21,030 nucleotides of DNA from a virus. The stretch is from positions 1-21,030 of IMG/VR virus record IMGVR_UViG_3300046012_000683. One strand, given 5' to 3'. The position numbers and the translations under genes are program-made. Under the pieces are notes generated by a model. It was not told the DNA's origin. It did not search any database and saw only the letters and a list, made by a program, of their open reading frames with translations. Positions 1-7,114 of the stretch are shown in pieces (position 1 is the stretch's first letter; the number at the start of each line of letters is the position of its first letter).

Positions 1-392
1 AATGCGGCATCGCTACAGGCGGCTGGGCGCCCAGGGGTTGGATGACTGAGCGGGGACCGCGACCGACGATCCTGGGCATGTATGGCCTTGTAGAGCACTC
101 AGGCGGGTACCCCGACAGGACGCGAGAGAATATACTCGACGCCGACGCTACGCTGATCTTCGCTCGGGAACCGCTTGACGGAGGCAGCAAATTGACCGCT
201 AACCTGTGTCGCGGTTTTAAGAAGCCTCGCCTTGTGGTGCAACACCCAATGACGGGCCGACAGGTGCTTGAGTGGCTCGAAGAGGTGAGGCCCCGCGTCC
301 TCAACATCGCGGGCAATCGCGAGAGTAAGTCGCCGGGCATACACGACAGCACGCTCCGACTACTCGTTGTCGTCTTCAAGGCCCATCAATGA
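1..392 (+). CDS. Circularly permuted YpsA / putative molybdenum carrier-like protein, 5' truncated by the window edge
   Basis: The reading frame is open from base 3, so the gene starts before the window; the ATG at 42 is internal, because upstream codons encode CGIATGGWAPRGW, which fits the family motif GGWxPxG. Further family marks follow: RTRENILDADATLI, GGSKLTA, and a C-terminal LNIAGNRESKSPGI close to the family's LNVAGPRESKxPG. The family (cYpsA, PF12694, in the SLOG Rossmann-like superfamily) is thought to bind nucleotides or similar ligands; the 'molybdenum carrier' name comes from an old structural annotation and does not establish a function here. The stop codon overlaps the start of the polymerase gene by 4 bases (ATGA), so the two are probably co-translated. 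The role in the phage is unknown; nucleotide sensing or metabolism is an inference. Confidence 0.72.
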   Translation, partial: CGIATGGWAPRGWMTERGPRPTILGMYGLVEHSGGYPDRTRENILDADATLIFAREPLDGGSKLTANLCRGFKKPRLVVQHPMTGRQVLEWLEEVRPRVLNIAGNRESKSPGIHDSTLRLLVVVFKAHQ

Positions 393-3300
393 GCCTAGTC
401 AGGGACCCGGGCTGCACCAAGTGTAAGCTGCACGAGAGCGCGGAGTTCGTGTGTTTGCTCGGCAAGGGGCCCGAGCCCTGCTCTGTCATGGTGATCGGCG
501 AGGCGCCAGGCCACAGGGAGGACGAGTCGGGTAAGCCGTTCGTTGGCAGATCGGGCAAGTACCTCGAAGAGGTTCTCGAGGACGTCGGCCTGCCTCGCCA
601 AGACATCTTCATCACCAACGCTGTCAGTTGCAGGCCTCCCGACAATCGCACGCCGACGAAGCGGGAAATCAACGCGTGCAATCACTGGCTCCAGTACCAG
701 ATACGCAAGGTCAAGCCGAAATACATCCTGCTGCTGGGCAACGTCCCGCTACAGGCGATCACCGGCGAGAAGGGCATCACTCGAGCGCGGGGAAAACCCT
801 TCGAGAAAGACGGCATCACCTACCTAGCGACGTACCATCCGTCCTTCATCCTGCGCAACGACTACCAGGACGACACGATCTTCCGCAACGACCTGCGCTT
901 GTTCAAGTCGTTGGTCGAAGGCGGGGGCATGCCCAAGGAGGACAACCTCAGTATCCGAGTAGTGTCGGACGAGAAGACGTTCCGTCAGATGCTAAACGAT
1001 ATGGTCGGTACTGTATCGTTCGACATCGAGACCACAGGCCTGTACCCGTGGGCGAAGTACCAGCCCGACAAGCTGCCGAAGAAGTGGAAGAAGGACCCGC
1101 CCGACCCGCGCAGCTATGACGCCAAGGTGACCTCGCTGGGGTTCGGCACCCGGCGTCACCAATACATCATGCTAACGTCGGAGTTCGCCCTCACGCGGCA
1201 ACGACTCGAGGCCATAGGCAGTCGCCTAAAGGACTGCATAGTCGTCGGGCACTACGCGAAGTTCGACACCCTCTTCATGCTCGTCCAGCACAAGGTGACC
1301 TGGGACATAGACTTCGACACCGGCCTTGCGCATTACATGATTGACGAGAATTCTCGGCATGGGTTGAAGGAGCTCGCTCAGAAACTGTGCAACGCCCCGA
1401 ACTGGGACGTGGATAACGCAGTGAAGCAGGGCCGAGGCCCGCGGGATCGACTGATCTCCTACCATGCCCACGACCTGTACTACACGCGCCGCCTGAAATT
1501 CATTCTCGCTAAGTGGCTCGCCGAGGACCCACAGGTCGCACGGGTCTTCTACGATATTATGATGCCTCTGTGCGGCATCTTCAGGGATGCTGAGTTCGAG
1601 GGCGCTCGCGTCGACCTGTCCCGCATGGACGAAGTCGAGAAGACGCTCAAGGCGAAGATCAAGGAATGCGAAAAGAAGCTCGCCAAATGGGGCGACTTGA
1701 ACTGGGCCTCGCCGAAGCAAGTCGGCATACTGCTGTTCCGAGACCTCAAGATCAAGCCGATCACCTTCGGCAAGCCCAACGCCGATTGGCCCGACGGCAA
1801 TCCCTCGACGGCCGAGGCAGTGCTCAAGCAGATCGACCATCCTGTGGTCAAGGATTTGCTCGACTTTCGCGGCGCTCACCAGCAGCTGTCCTTCTTCGTT
1901 GACGGTTGGAAGCCCTACATCGTAGGTGACCGCATCCATCCGTCTTTCAAACTGACCGGCACCGTAACTGGTCGCTTGTCGTGCTTATCGGGCGACACGC
2001 CGATTATGGTACCGGGGGGAACGAGGCCAATTCAAGATGTAAACGTCGGCGACCTCGTCTATTGCTATGACAAACAGCAGAAGCTTACCCTAGGAAAAGT
2101 GTCGTGGTCGGGAAAGACGGGCATTAGGCAGGTATATCGAGTTGAGTGGGGCACAGGTCAACGCCGAGGCGTTTTAATTGCTACAGGGGACCATAAGGTC
2201 AGGCTATCAACAGGCAAATACAAGAGGGTAGATCAACTCACTGTAAACGACTCCGTGATGGCGTTGGCCCGTTTTGATCGACCGGATCAGGTGACTGCCT
2301 ACCCCGAGCTAAAGGTATTCGGAGGGCCTAAGCGGGGCCAAGATGAACACAGAATTCTGTTTCAACTGTTGCATGGGTGGTTGCCAGAAGATGTTCATCA
2401 CATAGACGATAATGTAAAAAACAATTCACCTACTAATCTCGAAGGCCTATCTCGTTCAGAGCACATGAAGGCACACCAAACGCCTCAAGAAGCAAGCAGA
2501 AGGGCGTACCTTGCTCATGCTCGCTTCGGTGACAAAATCGTTAAGGCCGCGGTCATGTCGAGGAAGGTTTGGTCACAGAAATTCCTATCAAGGGAAGCAG
2601 CGATAAAGGCCTATAAATCATGCGGCAATAATTCGAGGCTCGCCGCTGAGAGCCTAGGAGTATCTCGAAAAACCGTAGAGAGTAGACTTGGCGGGGAGTA
2701 TGGGTACAAGCCTAAAAACAATCACCAGATACTCTCGATTGAGTTGTTACCCGGCCTTCACGAAGTGTATGACATTACTGTGGACAAGCATCACAACTTC
2801 ATTGCTAACGAAGTTTGTGTCCATAATTGCGAACATCCAAATTTCCAGCAAATCCCTCGAGACCCGTTCATCCGAAGCCTGATCATTGCTCCCGAAGGCT
2901 GGGACCTGGTCGAGGCCGACTTGTCGCAGATCGAGTTGCGCATCGCTGCCGAGTTGTCTGGCGACAGAGCTCTGACGGAGGCGTTCCTCACCGGCAAAGA
3001 CCCGCACTGGATAACCGCCCTCAACGAGTTGAGTCGCGGGCAGGGCGAGCACAAGCGGGTAATCAAGACGGCCTGGAAGTTAGCGAACCGGCGAGTGACC
3101 TCTTACGCTGAGGCTATCGATATCCTGGGCGAGCACGGTGCTGACGCGGCAGTGGCCGTCGATTACGCTTGGAAGGAGTTGCGCAAGAAGGCGAAGGCGA
3201 TCAACTTCGGCTACCTGTTCGGTATGTGGTGGAAGAAATTCAAGCAGTACGCTCGGGAGAAGTATGACATCATCCTGACGGATGAACAGGCGGAGGAGAG

Positions 3301-3769
3301 TAGGACGGGTTTCTTCGACCTGTACTGCGACTTGCCCGCCTGGCACAAGCGCCAGAAACGGTTCGCGCGCCGGCATGGGTACGTCCGGTGCTTGTCGGGT
3401 CGCAAGCGTCGCCTGCCCGATGCAATGAGCCAGGAGGACACGCCTCAGAAGAAGGAGGCCGAGCGTCAGGCCATCAACTCGCCGGTGCAGGGGTTCGCCA
3501 ACGAACTGAACCTTATGGCGATCATCCAGCTCCGCAAGGAGTTCCCGCCTTCAGTGTACCGGCCCTTCGCTACCGTACATGACTCGATCCTCGCCTATGT
3601 TCGTTCTGACTGGCGAGAACGTGTCGCGGCTCGAACTAAGGAAATCATGCAGCACCCTGAGTTGCTCGACAAGTTAAAGGTCGACTTAAAAATCCCCATC
3701 GAGGCAGAAGTCACTATTGGCCCCTGGGGAAAAGGCAAGAAGTGGATGCCCACGAAATTAGCAGCCTAG
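389..3769 (+). CDS. Uracil-DNA glycosylase / 3'-5' exonuclease / family A DNA polymerase fusion with an internal intein
   Basis: 1,126 codons encode three enzyme domains; removal of the 282-residue intein (532-813) leaves 844 residues. Residues 1-175 resemble family 4 uracil-DNA glycosylase: GEAPG at 37-41, PFVGRSG at 50-56, SCRPPDNRTP at 80-89, YHPS at 149-152, and four cysteines (9, 12, 81, 97; spacing CxxC and Cx15C) expected to hold a 4Fe-4S cluster. Residues about 190-375 are a DEDDy exonuclease: FDIET (D212, E214), HYAKFD (D293), and YHAHD (Y358, D362). The polymerase follows: TGRLS before the intein, motif A with D844 (DLSQIELR), motif B R932/K936/F940, and motif C H1064-D1065. Tyr766 of E. 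coli Pol I is Phe944 here, and the A-B interval is about 40 residues longer than in E. coli. No 5'-3' exonuclease domain is present. It is the likely phage replicase, possibly with built-in uracil repair. Confidence 0.93.
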   Translation: MSLVRDPGCTKCKLHESAEFVCLLGKGPEPCSVMVIGEAPGHREDESGKPFVGRSGKYLEEVLEDVGLPRQDIFITNAVSCRPPDNRTPTKREINACNHWLQYQIRKVKPKYILLLGNVPLQAITGEKGITRARGKPFEKDGITYLATYHPSFILRNDYQDDTIFRNDLRLFKSLVEGGGMPKEDNLSIRVVSDEKTFRQMLNDMVGTVSFDIETTGLYPWAKYQPDKLPKKWKKDPPDPRSYDAKVTSLGFGTRRHQYIMLTSEFALTRQRLEAIGSRLKDCIVVGHYAKFDTLFMLVQHKVTWDIDFDTGLAHYMIDENSRHGLKELAQKLCNAPNWDVDNAVKQGRGPRDRLISYHAHDLYYTRRLKFILAKWLAEDPQVARVFYDIMMPLCGIFRDAEFEGARVDLSRMDEVEKTLKAKIKECEKKLAKWGDLNWASPKQVGILLFRDLKIKPITFGKPNADWPDGNPSTAEAVLKQIDHPVVKDLLDFRGAHQQLSFFVDGWKPYIVGDRIHPSFKLTGTVTGRLSCLSGDTPIMVPGGTRPIQDVNVGDLVYCYDKQQKLTLGKVSWSGKTGIRQVYRVEWGTGQRRGVLIATGDHKVRLSTGKYKRVDQLTVNDSVMALARFDRPDQVTAYPELKVFGGPKRGQDEHRILFQLLHGWLPEDVHHIDDNVKNNSPTNLEGLSRSEHMKAHQTPQEASRRAYLAHARFGDKIVKAAVMSRKVWSQKFLSREAAIKAYKSCGNNSRLAAESLGVSRKTVESRLGGEYGYKPKNNHQILSIELLPGLHEVYDITVDKHHNFIANEVCVHNCEHPNFQQIPRDPFIRSLIIAPEGWDLVEADLSQIELRIAAELSGDRALTEAFLTGKDPHWITALNELSRGQGEHKRVIKTAWKLANRRVTSYAEAIDILGEHGADAAVAVDYAWKELRKKAKAINFGYLFGMWWKKFKQYAREKYDIILTDEQAEESRTGFFDLYCDLPAWHKRQKRFARRHGYVRCLSGRKRRLPDAMSQEDTPQKKEAERQAINSPVQGFANELNLMAIIQLRKEFPPSVYRPFATVHDSILAYVRSDWRERVAARTKEIMQHPELLDKLKVDLKIPIEAEVTIGPWGKGKKWMPTKLAA
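1982..2827 (+). mobile_element. Intein with HNH homing endonuclease inside the DNA polymerase
   Basis: This in-frame 282-residue element starts at Cys532 (CLSGDTPIMV, block A) and ends in VHN followed by Cys814, the +1 extein nucleophile. Block B carries T599-G-D-H602 (TxxH), and block F/G reads VYDITVDKHHNFIANE...CVHN. All class 1 splicing residues are therefore visible. Joined exteins give TGRLS|CEHPNFQQIP, matching the TGRLSS..PN.Q.IP stretch of family A polymerases. The middle holds an HNH nuclease motif (HHIDDN at 670-675, NNSPTNL at 678-684, H692, H696) and then a helix-turn-helix around 735-766 (SLGVSRKTVESRL), which probably reads the target site. Composition differs from the host gene: 22 of 60 bases are G or C in 2401-2460 against 37 of 60 in 2941-3000, counted by eye, which suggests transfer from elsewhere. 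Confidence 0.95.
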
Positions 3770-3778
3770 GAGGAACCC

Positions 3779-4753
3779 ATGGCCCTGTTCTACGTGAGTC
3801 AATCGAAGTGCAACACCTACCGGCGGTGCAAGTACGCCTACTTCCTGCGCTACATCGAGAAGCTGCGCAAGCGCCTGAAAGGGCGGTCACTCAGTTTCGG
3901 CAGTGTCGCGCACGAGTTGTTAGAGGCTGACGCGAACGGCGACGACCCAATGGAGAAACTGGGTGAGCTGGCCAACAGCACGGAGAAGATGTTCAAGTCA
4001 GAGCGAGAAGACTACGAGGACATGATACAGGACGCCGAGGATATCATGGCCGACTATTTCAAGGTCGATTGGAAGGACAAATCGCTGAAGTTCATCCGTC
4101 GCAAGGCCAAGAGCGCTGAGCACGAGTTCGAGGTCGACCTGGTCAACGGCATCGTCCTAGAGGGCAAGCTCGATGCTATGGCGAAGACGCCCGACAAAAG
4201 GACCTGGCTCGTCGAGAACAAGACGTTCAACAAAATGCCCAACGACGACCACAGGTGGCGCAACTTGCAGAGCAACGTGTACGTCAGGGTGACCGAGATG
4301 TTGGGCCTGCCGCAAATCGATGGCCTGTGCTGGAACTACATCCGGAACCAACCCCTCGGCGTACCCCGATTGCTCAAGAACGGCACCTTCGGGCTGCGAC
4401 GGGTGAACACCCTGCCGACGCGCCTCGAGCGTTTCTTCCAGGAGAACAAACTCAAGGCCCGCGACTACCCGAAGATCGTGAAGGCTGCCGAGGACAATCG
4501 CCGGACCTACTTTGCACGCATTTTTTCCTCGGCAAAGAAGGCAACGGTTGACCGGATATTCAAGGACCTGATAGAGACAGCTTCCGAGATGGCCGACAGC
4601 CACGGGAAACTGATGGCCAAGACCATCGACCGTCACTGCGAGTGGTGCGACTACGAGGCGCTATGCCGAGCAGAGCTGCAAGGCGGAGACGTCGATTTCC
4701 TGAAGAAGAAGGAGTACTACGTCAGTGAGCACAAAAGACCGAAAAAGCGGTAA
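3779..4753 (+). CDS. PD-(D/E)XK nuclease, Cas4/RecB C-terminal-like, with Fe-S cysteines
   Basis: The 324-residue protein starts at an ATG 5 bases after a strong Shine-Dalgarno (AGGAGG, 3768-3773, overlapping the polymerase stop). It begins with the RecB/AddB-type SQSKCNTYRRCKYAYFLRY segment; H45 lies in FGSVAHELLE. The catalytic core has D132 in LEGKLDAM and E146-x-K148 in VENKT. Near the C-terminus, CEWCDYEALC supplies C287, C290 and C296, which with C17 match the four-cysteine 4Fe-4S signature of Cas4 and AddB-type nucleases. It probably acts as a single-strand exonuclease that processes DNA ends in recombination, together with the ATPase and SSB encoded just downstream. Which polarity it has cannot be told. 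Confidence 0.87.
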   Translation: MALFYVSQSKCNTYRRCKYAYFLRYIEKLRKRLKGRSLSFGSVAHELLEADANGDDPMEKLGELANSTEKMFKSEREDYEDMIQDAEDIMADYFKVDWKDKSLKFIRRKAKSAEHEFEVDLVNGIVLEGKLDAMAKTPDKRTWLVENKTFNKMPNDDHRWRNLQSNVYVRVTEMLGLPQIDGLCWNYIRNQPLGVPRLLKNGTFGLRRVNTLPTRLERFFQENKLKARDYPKIVKAAEDNRRTYFARIFSSAKKATVDRIFKDLIETASEMADSHGKLMAKTIDRHCEWCDYEALCRAELQGGDVDFLKKKEYYVSEHKRPKKR

Positions 4754-5516
4754 GCTGCCCGAGATTGTACCCGTGGGCGATATCGACAACCCCCGCAGCT
4801 GGTGCATTTACGGCAAGCCGGGCACCGGCAAGACGACCCTGTTCAGCACGTTCCCAAAGCCCTCGCTGCTGCTGGACTTCAAGGAGCGCGGTACCGACAG
4901 CATCGCCGACGTGCGCAAGATCGACGTGGCAAAGATACGCCACAGTGATGAGGTCGAGGCTCTCTACTGGGAGGCGAAGCGCGGGCGCCTCGATTACAAG
5001 TGTATTGGGTTCGATACGGTCAGCCAGTTCCAGGAGCTGCTGATGTTCGAGGAGACGGGCAAGAAGGACACTGCGAGTTGGGGCGCCGTCAGTCGCAAGG
5101 CCTACCAGAACGTGGGTGCAAAGCTCAAGCGGTTCATCACCGACTTCTGCGAGCTTGACGACTACGAGGTGGTGTTCATGGCCCATGAGCGGGTGTTCAA
5201 CATCCCCGATGAAGACGAAGTGGCCGACGACTTGCTCATGCCGGAAATCGGGCCCCGCCTCATGCCGAGTATCCGAGACGTCCTCAATGCCCAGGTGGGC
5301 GTCATCGGTCAGACGTATGTCCGCCTGAAGAGAACGAAGACCAAGGACGACACAGGCAAGACGCGCACCAAGGAGCGCATCCAATACTGCCTGTGGATCG
5401 GGCCCGACGCAATTAGAACTGCCAAAATTAGGAAGCCCCGGAGTGTGGTCCTGCCGAGCTACCTGATAGACCCAACGTATGAGGACCTCATGTCTGTAAT
5501 CAAAGGAGAAGAATAA
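4725..5516 (+). CDS. Sak4-like P-loop ATPase (phage recombination, AAA_24 type)
   Basis: The 263-residue protein has Walker A GKPGTGKT at residues 30-37 and a Walker B strand ending in D97 (CIGFDTVSQF). The size and the arrangement SWCIYGKPGTGKTTL...LLLDFKERG fit the phage nucleotide-binding/AAA_24 group that includes the Rad51-like single-strand annealing proteins called Sak4. The start is GTG at 4725, inside the end of the nuclease gene (29-base overlap), with GGAG at 4711-4714 as ribosome site. Its place between a RecB-like nuclease and an SSB is the usual setting of Sak4, whose annealing activity depends on a partner SSB in studied phages. ATPase fold is sure; the recombination role is inferred from family and neighbours. 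Confidence 0.82.
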   Translation: MSTKDRKSGKLPEIVPVGDIDNPRSWCIYGKPGTGKTTLFSTFPKPSLLLDFKERGTDSIADVRKIDVAKIRHSDEVEALYWEAKRGRLDYKCIGFDTVSQFQELLMFEETGKKDTASWGAVSRKAYQNVGAKLKRFITDFCELDDYEVVFMAHERVFNIPDEDEVADDLLMPEIGPRLMPSIRDVLNAQVGVIGQTYVRLKRTKTKDDTGKTRTKERIQYCLWIGPDAIRTAKIRKPRSVVLPSYLIDPTYEDLMSVIKGEE

Positions 5517-5518
5517 AC

Positions 5519-6211
5519 GTGGCACGCGATAGGAAGAGAAGCAATACCATTTCAGTCGACTTCGCCGGCGTCGAGAGCCGGGTAAAAGTCGAAGAAGGCG
5601 AACACTCAGTAGAAGTGTCGGAGGTATCGAAGGAGCGCGGCGACAAGGGCGACTACATATCCTGGAAGTTCAAGGTCTTCGAGGGTGACTGCGAAGGCGG
5701 CGTCCTGTACTACAACACCAGCCTGACCAAGCAGTCGCTGTGGAACCTCAAGCAGTTGCTCGAGGCGCTCGGTGAGGACGTTCCCGATGACGAGATGGAC
5801 ATCGACCTGGCCGAGATGATCGGCAAGCAGATGACGGCCGTTACCGACACCGAGACCTTCGAGGGCAAACCCAAGTCCCGGATCATTGACTTCTCGGCGC
5901 TCGAGAAGCGGTCAAGCAAAAAGGAGCGCAAGAAGGACCGGGACGACAAAGACGAAGACAAGGACAAGAAGGATCGGAAGGGCCGGGACAAGGACGACGA
6001 CAAAGACAAGAAGGATCGCGGCAGCAAACGCGACAAGAAGAAGTCGAAGAAAATCGCCCAGGACGAAGTGCTCGACATGAGCCAGGACGAACTCCAGGAC
6101 TTGGTCAAAGAGCATGAATTGGACGTCGACCTCGATGACTTCAAGTCGCTCACCAAGATGCGGAACGCGGTGATCGACAAGCTCGAAGGGGAAGACCTGC
6201 TCGAGTCGTAA
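5519..6211 (+). CDS. DUF669-like single-stranded DNA-binding protein with Lys/Asp tail and small C-terminal domain
   Basis: The 230-residue protein starts at GTG with AAAGGAG about 10 bases upstream. Residues 10-125 resemble the phage DUF669 SSB fold: YISWKFKVFEG (46-56), then VLYYNTSLTKQSLWNLKQLL (62-81). Residues 128-179 are almost only Lys, Asp, Arg and Glu, and residues 183-225 form a short helical domain (MSQDELQDLVKEHELDVD...MRNAVIDKLE) that looks like a SAP/HeH/Rho-N type nucleic-acid or protein contact module. Typical members lack both additions or end in a simple acidic tail. It follows the Sak4-like gene with 2 bases between, so it is probably its SSB partner and coats ssDNA during replication and annealing. 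Confidence 0.75.
   Translation: MARDRKRSNTISVDFAGVESRVKVEEGEHSVEVSEVSKERGDKGDYISWKFKVFEGDCEGGVLYYNTSLTKQSLWNLKQLLEALGEDVPDDEMDIDLAEMIGKQMTAVTDTETFEGKPKSRIIDFSALEKRSSKKERKKDRDDKDEDKDKKDRKGRDKDDDKDKKDRGSKRDKKKSKKIAQDEVLDMSQDELQDLVKEHELDVDLDDFKSLTKMRNAVIDKLEGEDLLES
5963..6018 (+). repeat. Internal 14-bp direct repeat in the SSB charged tail
   Basis: GACAAGAAGGATCG occurs at 5963-5976 and again at 6005-6018, 42 bases apart (14 codons, in frame). It encodes DKKDR twice in the Lys/Asp tail, so the tail probably grew by slippage or in-frame duplication. Confidence 0.8.
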
Positions 6212-6230
6212 CACGGCGCCGGCGGGGGCG

Positions 6231-6255
6231 GGGGCGGTGGCGATGCTGCCGCCCC
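6231..6255 (+). terminator. Strong G/C hairpin between the SSB and the small membrane protein genes
   Basis: GGGGCGGTGGC (6231-6241) can pair with GCTGCCGCCCC (6245-6255) over 11 positions, nine Watson-Crick and two G-U, around the loop GAT. No T-run follows, so it is not a classic intrinsic terminator; it could attenuate transcription, stabilise a transcript end or hide nothing but bias. The run just before it (GGCGGGGGCGGGGGCGGTGG, 6220-6239) also has the spacing of a two-layer G-quadruplex. The 63-base gap between the genes is the largest on the + strand here. Confidence 0.45.
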
Positions 6256-6274
6256 TACCAGTTCGGAGGATCGC

Positions 6275-6481
6275 ATGACTACTCGCATCAATCGCTTACT
6301 TCTTGCCATGCTGCTGTTCATCGCAGCGCACCTGTCCCGGCTCTTGCCCCCTGACTTCTCGGGCATGACCCTCAACTACGCCAGCTATGTGGTGCTGGGT
6401 GTTGCCTCACTGTGGCAAGCCGCGAGGTGGGCCTGGTCGGCTATCCGTTGGATGTTCGGCGAGGCGTTCCAGGATGAGTGA
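6275..6481 (+). CDS. Small membrane protein, unknown function
   Basis: The 68-residue protein starts at an ATG preceded by GGAGG (6265-6269). Residues about 7-24 (RLLLAMLLFIAAHLSRLL) and 33-55 (LNYASYVVLGVASLWQAARWAW) are hydrophobic enough for one or two membrane spans; the C-terminus is short and charged. No family is recognised. A holin-like role cannot be excluded from topology alone, but its place among replication genes argues against it. Confidence 0.6.
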   Translation: MTTRINRLLLAMLLFIAAHLSRLLPPDFSGMTLNYASYVVLGVASLWQAARWAWSAIRWMFGEAFQDE

Positions 6482-6860
6482 TCTAAGCGACGTAACTTCA
6501 AGACTGGGGGACGGGAGAGTGATGACAATGCCGACTGATTGGACCAAACAAACGCCGCTGGTAGTCGGGTTCCACCCGCCGGAGCAATGCGCGCGAGGTC
6601 GTACAGATTGCCGATCCCTTGCCCAGATCGTATCGAGTGACGCTCACACCTTTGTCTGTTGCGGCGAGGTAGTCGGGATCGAAGCAACCCCCGACCCGCA
6701 AGACAAATGGTCATTCTGTTTTCGCGCCAATCAGTCGCGCGAGTATTGCGCAGGTACCGACCTACGCATCTTCGTAGATCAACGCGACATGGCCCACATG
6801 ACTGCTGTTCTGTCTATGGCTTCAGCAATCACCTGTGAGCCAACGGTCGAGAAGGGGTGA
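6474..6860 (+). CDS. Hypothetical protein, Cys-containing
   Basis: The frame is open from 6387, but the first part would overlay the membrane protein gene, so the ATG at 6474 is preferred: it has GAGG at 6461-6464 and overlaps the previous stop by 8 bases. ATGs at 6522 and 6528, after GGGAG (6513-6517), are alternatives. From 6474 it has 128 residues, six cysteines and a motif-like FVCCGEVVGIEA. The closing part (DLRIFVDQRDMAHMTAVLSMA) looks like a folded alpha/beta protein. No family is recognised. Confidence 0.6.
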   Translation: MSDLSDVTSRLGDGRVMTMPTDWTKQTPLVVGFHPPEQCARGRTDCRSLAQIVSSDAHTFVCCGEVVGIEATPDPQDKWSFCFRANQSREYCAGTDLRIFVDQRDMAHMTAVLSMASAITCEPTVEKG

Positions 6861-6865
6861 CGATA

Positions 6866-7111
6866 ATGGCTCTAGCGAAGATCGAACGCGAGAAGGCTGC
6901 CACAGGGCAAGGCTGTCTCGGCAAGGCGGCAGACGATGAACCCGTCTTCGTGCTGCGAGCGCAGGACGAGTTGGCCCCGCTAGTCGTAGCGGCGTGGGCC
7001 TCGATGGCCGCTGACGTAGGGCACCGACCCGACAAAGTAACCGAAGCGATGAAGTGCGCCGACCAGATGCGCCTGTGGCAGGCGGCTAACGGCATCAAGA
7101 AACCCGACTGA
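6866..7111 (+). CDS. Small conserved-looking phage protein, unknown function
   Basis: About 81 residues. The ATG at 6866 has AAGGGG (6852-6857) at good spacing; a GTG at 6857 overlapping the previous stop (GTGA) is the other possible start. The core PVFVLRAQDELAPLVVAAWA followed by KVTEAMKCADQMRLWQAANG recalls short phage proteins of unknown function that share the P.F.L.A.D..A pattern; this is memory of a pattern, not a search. The predicted structure is two helices after a short strand. Confidence 0.6.
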   Translation: MALAKIEREKAATGQGCLGKAADDEPVFVLRAQDELAPLVVAAWASMAADVGHRPDKVTEAMKCADQMRLWQAANGIKKPD

Positions 7112-7114
7112 ACG

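Noticed and set aside
42-392. ATG at 42 as the true start of the first gene
   Set aside because: Upstream in-frame codons encode a conserved family motif (GGWAPRG), so the ATG is internal and the gene is cut by the window edge.
1226-1939. 237-codon open frame on the - strand in the polymerase gene
   Set aside because: Antisense to exonuclease and polymerase motifs; no supporting signal.
4722-5525. 267-codon open frame on the - strand over the Sak4-like gene
   Set aside because: Exact antisense of the P-loop ATPase, which has clear Walker motifs; leucine/valine-rich shadow without family features.
6275-6481. Holin role for the small membrane protein in the replication module
   Set aside because: Topology would allow it, but a separate lysis cassette with a holin candidate is present and the gene sits among early genes.
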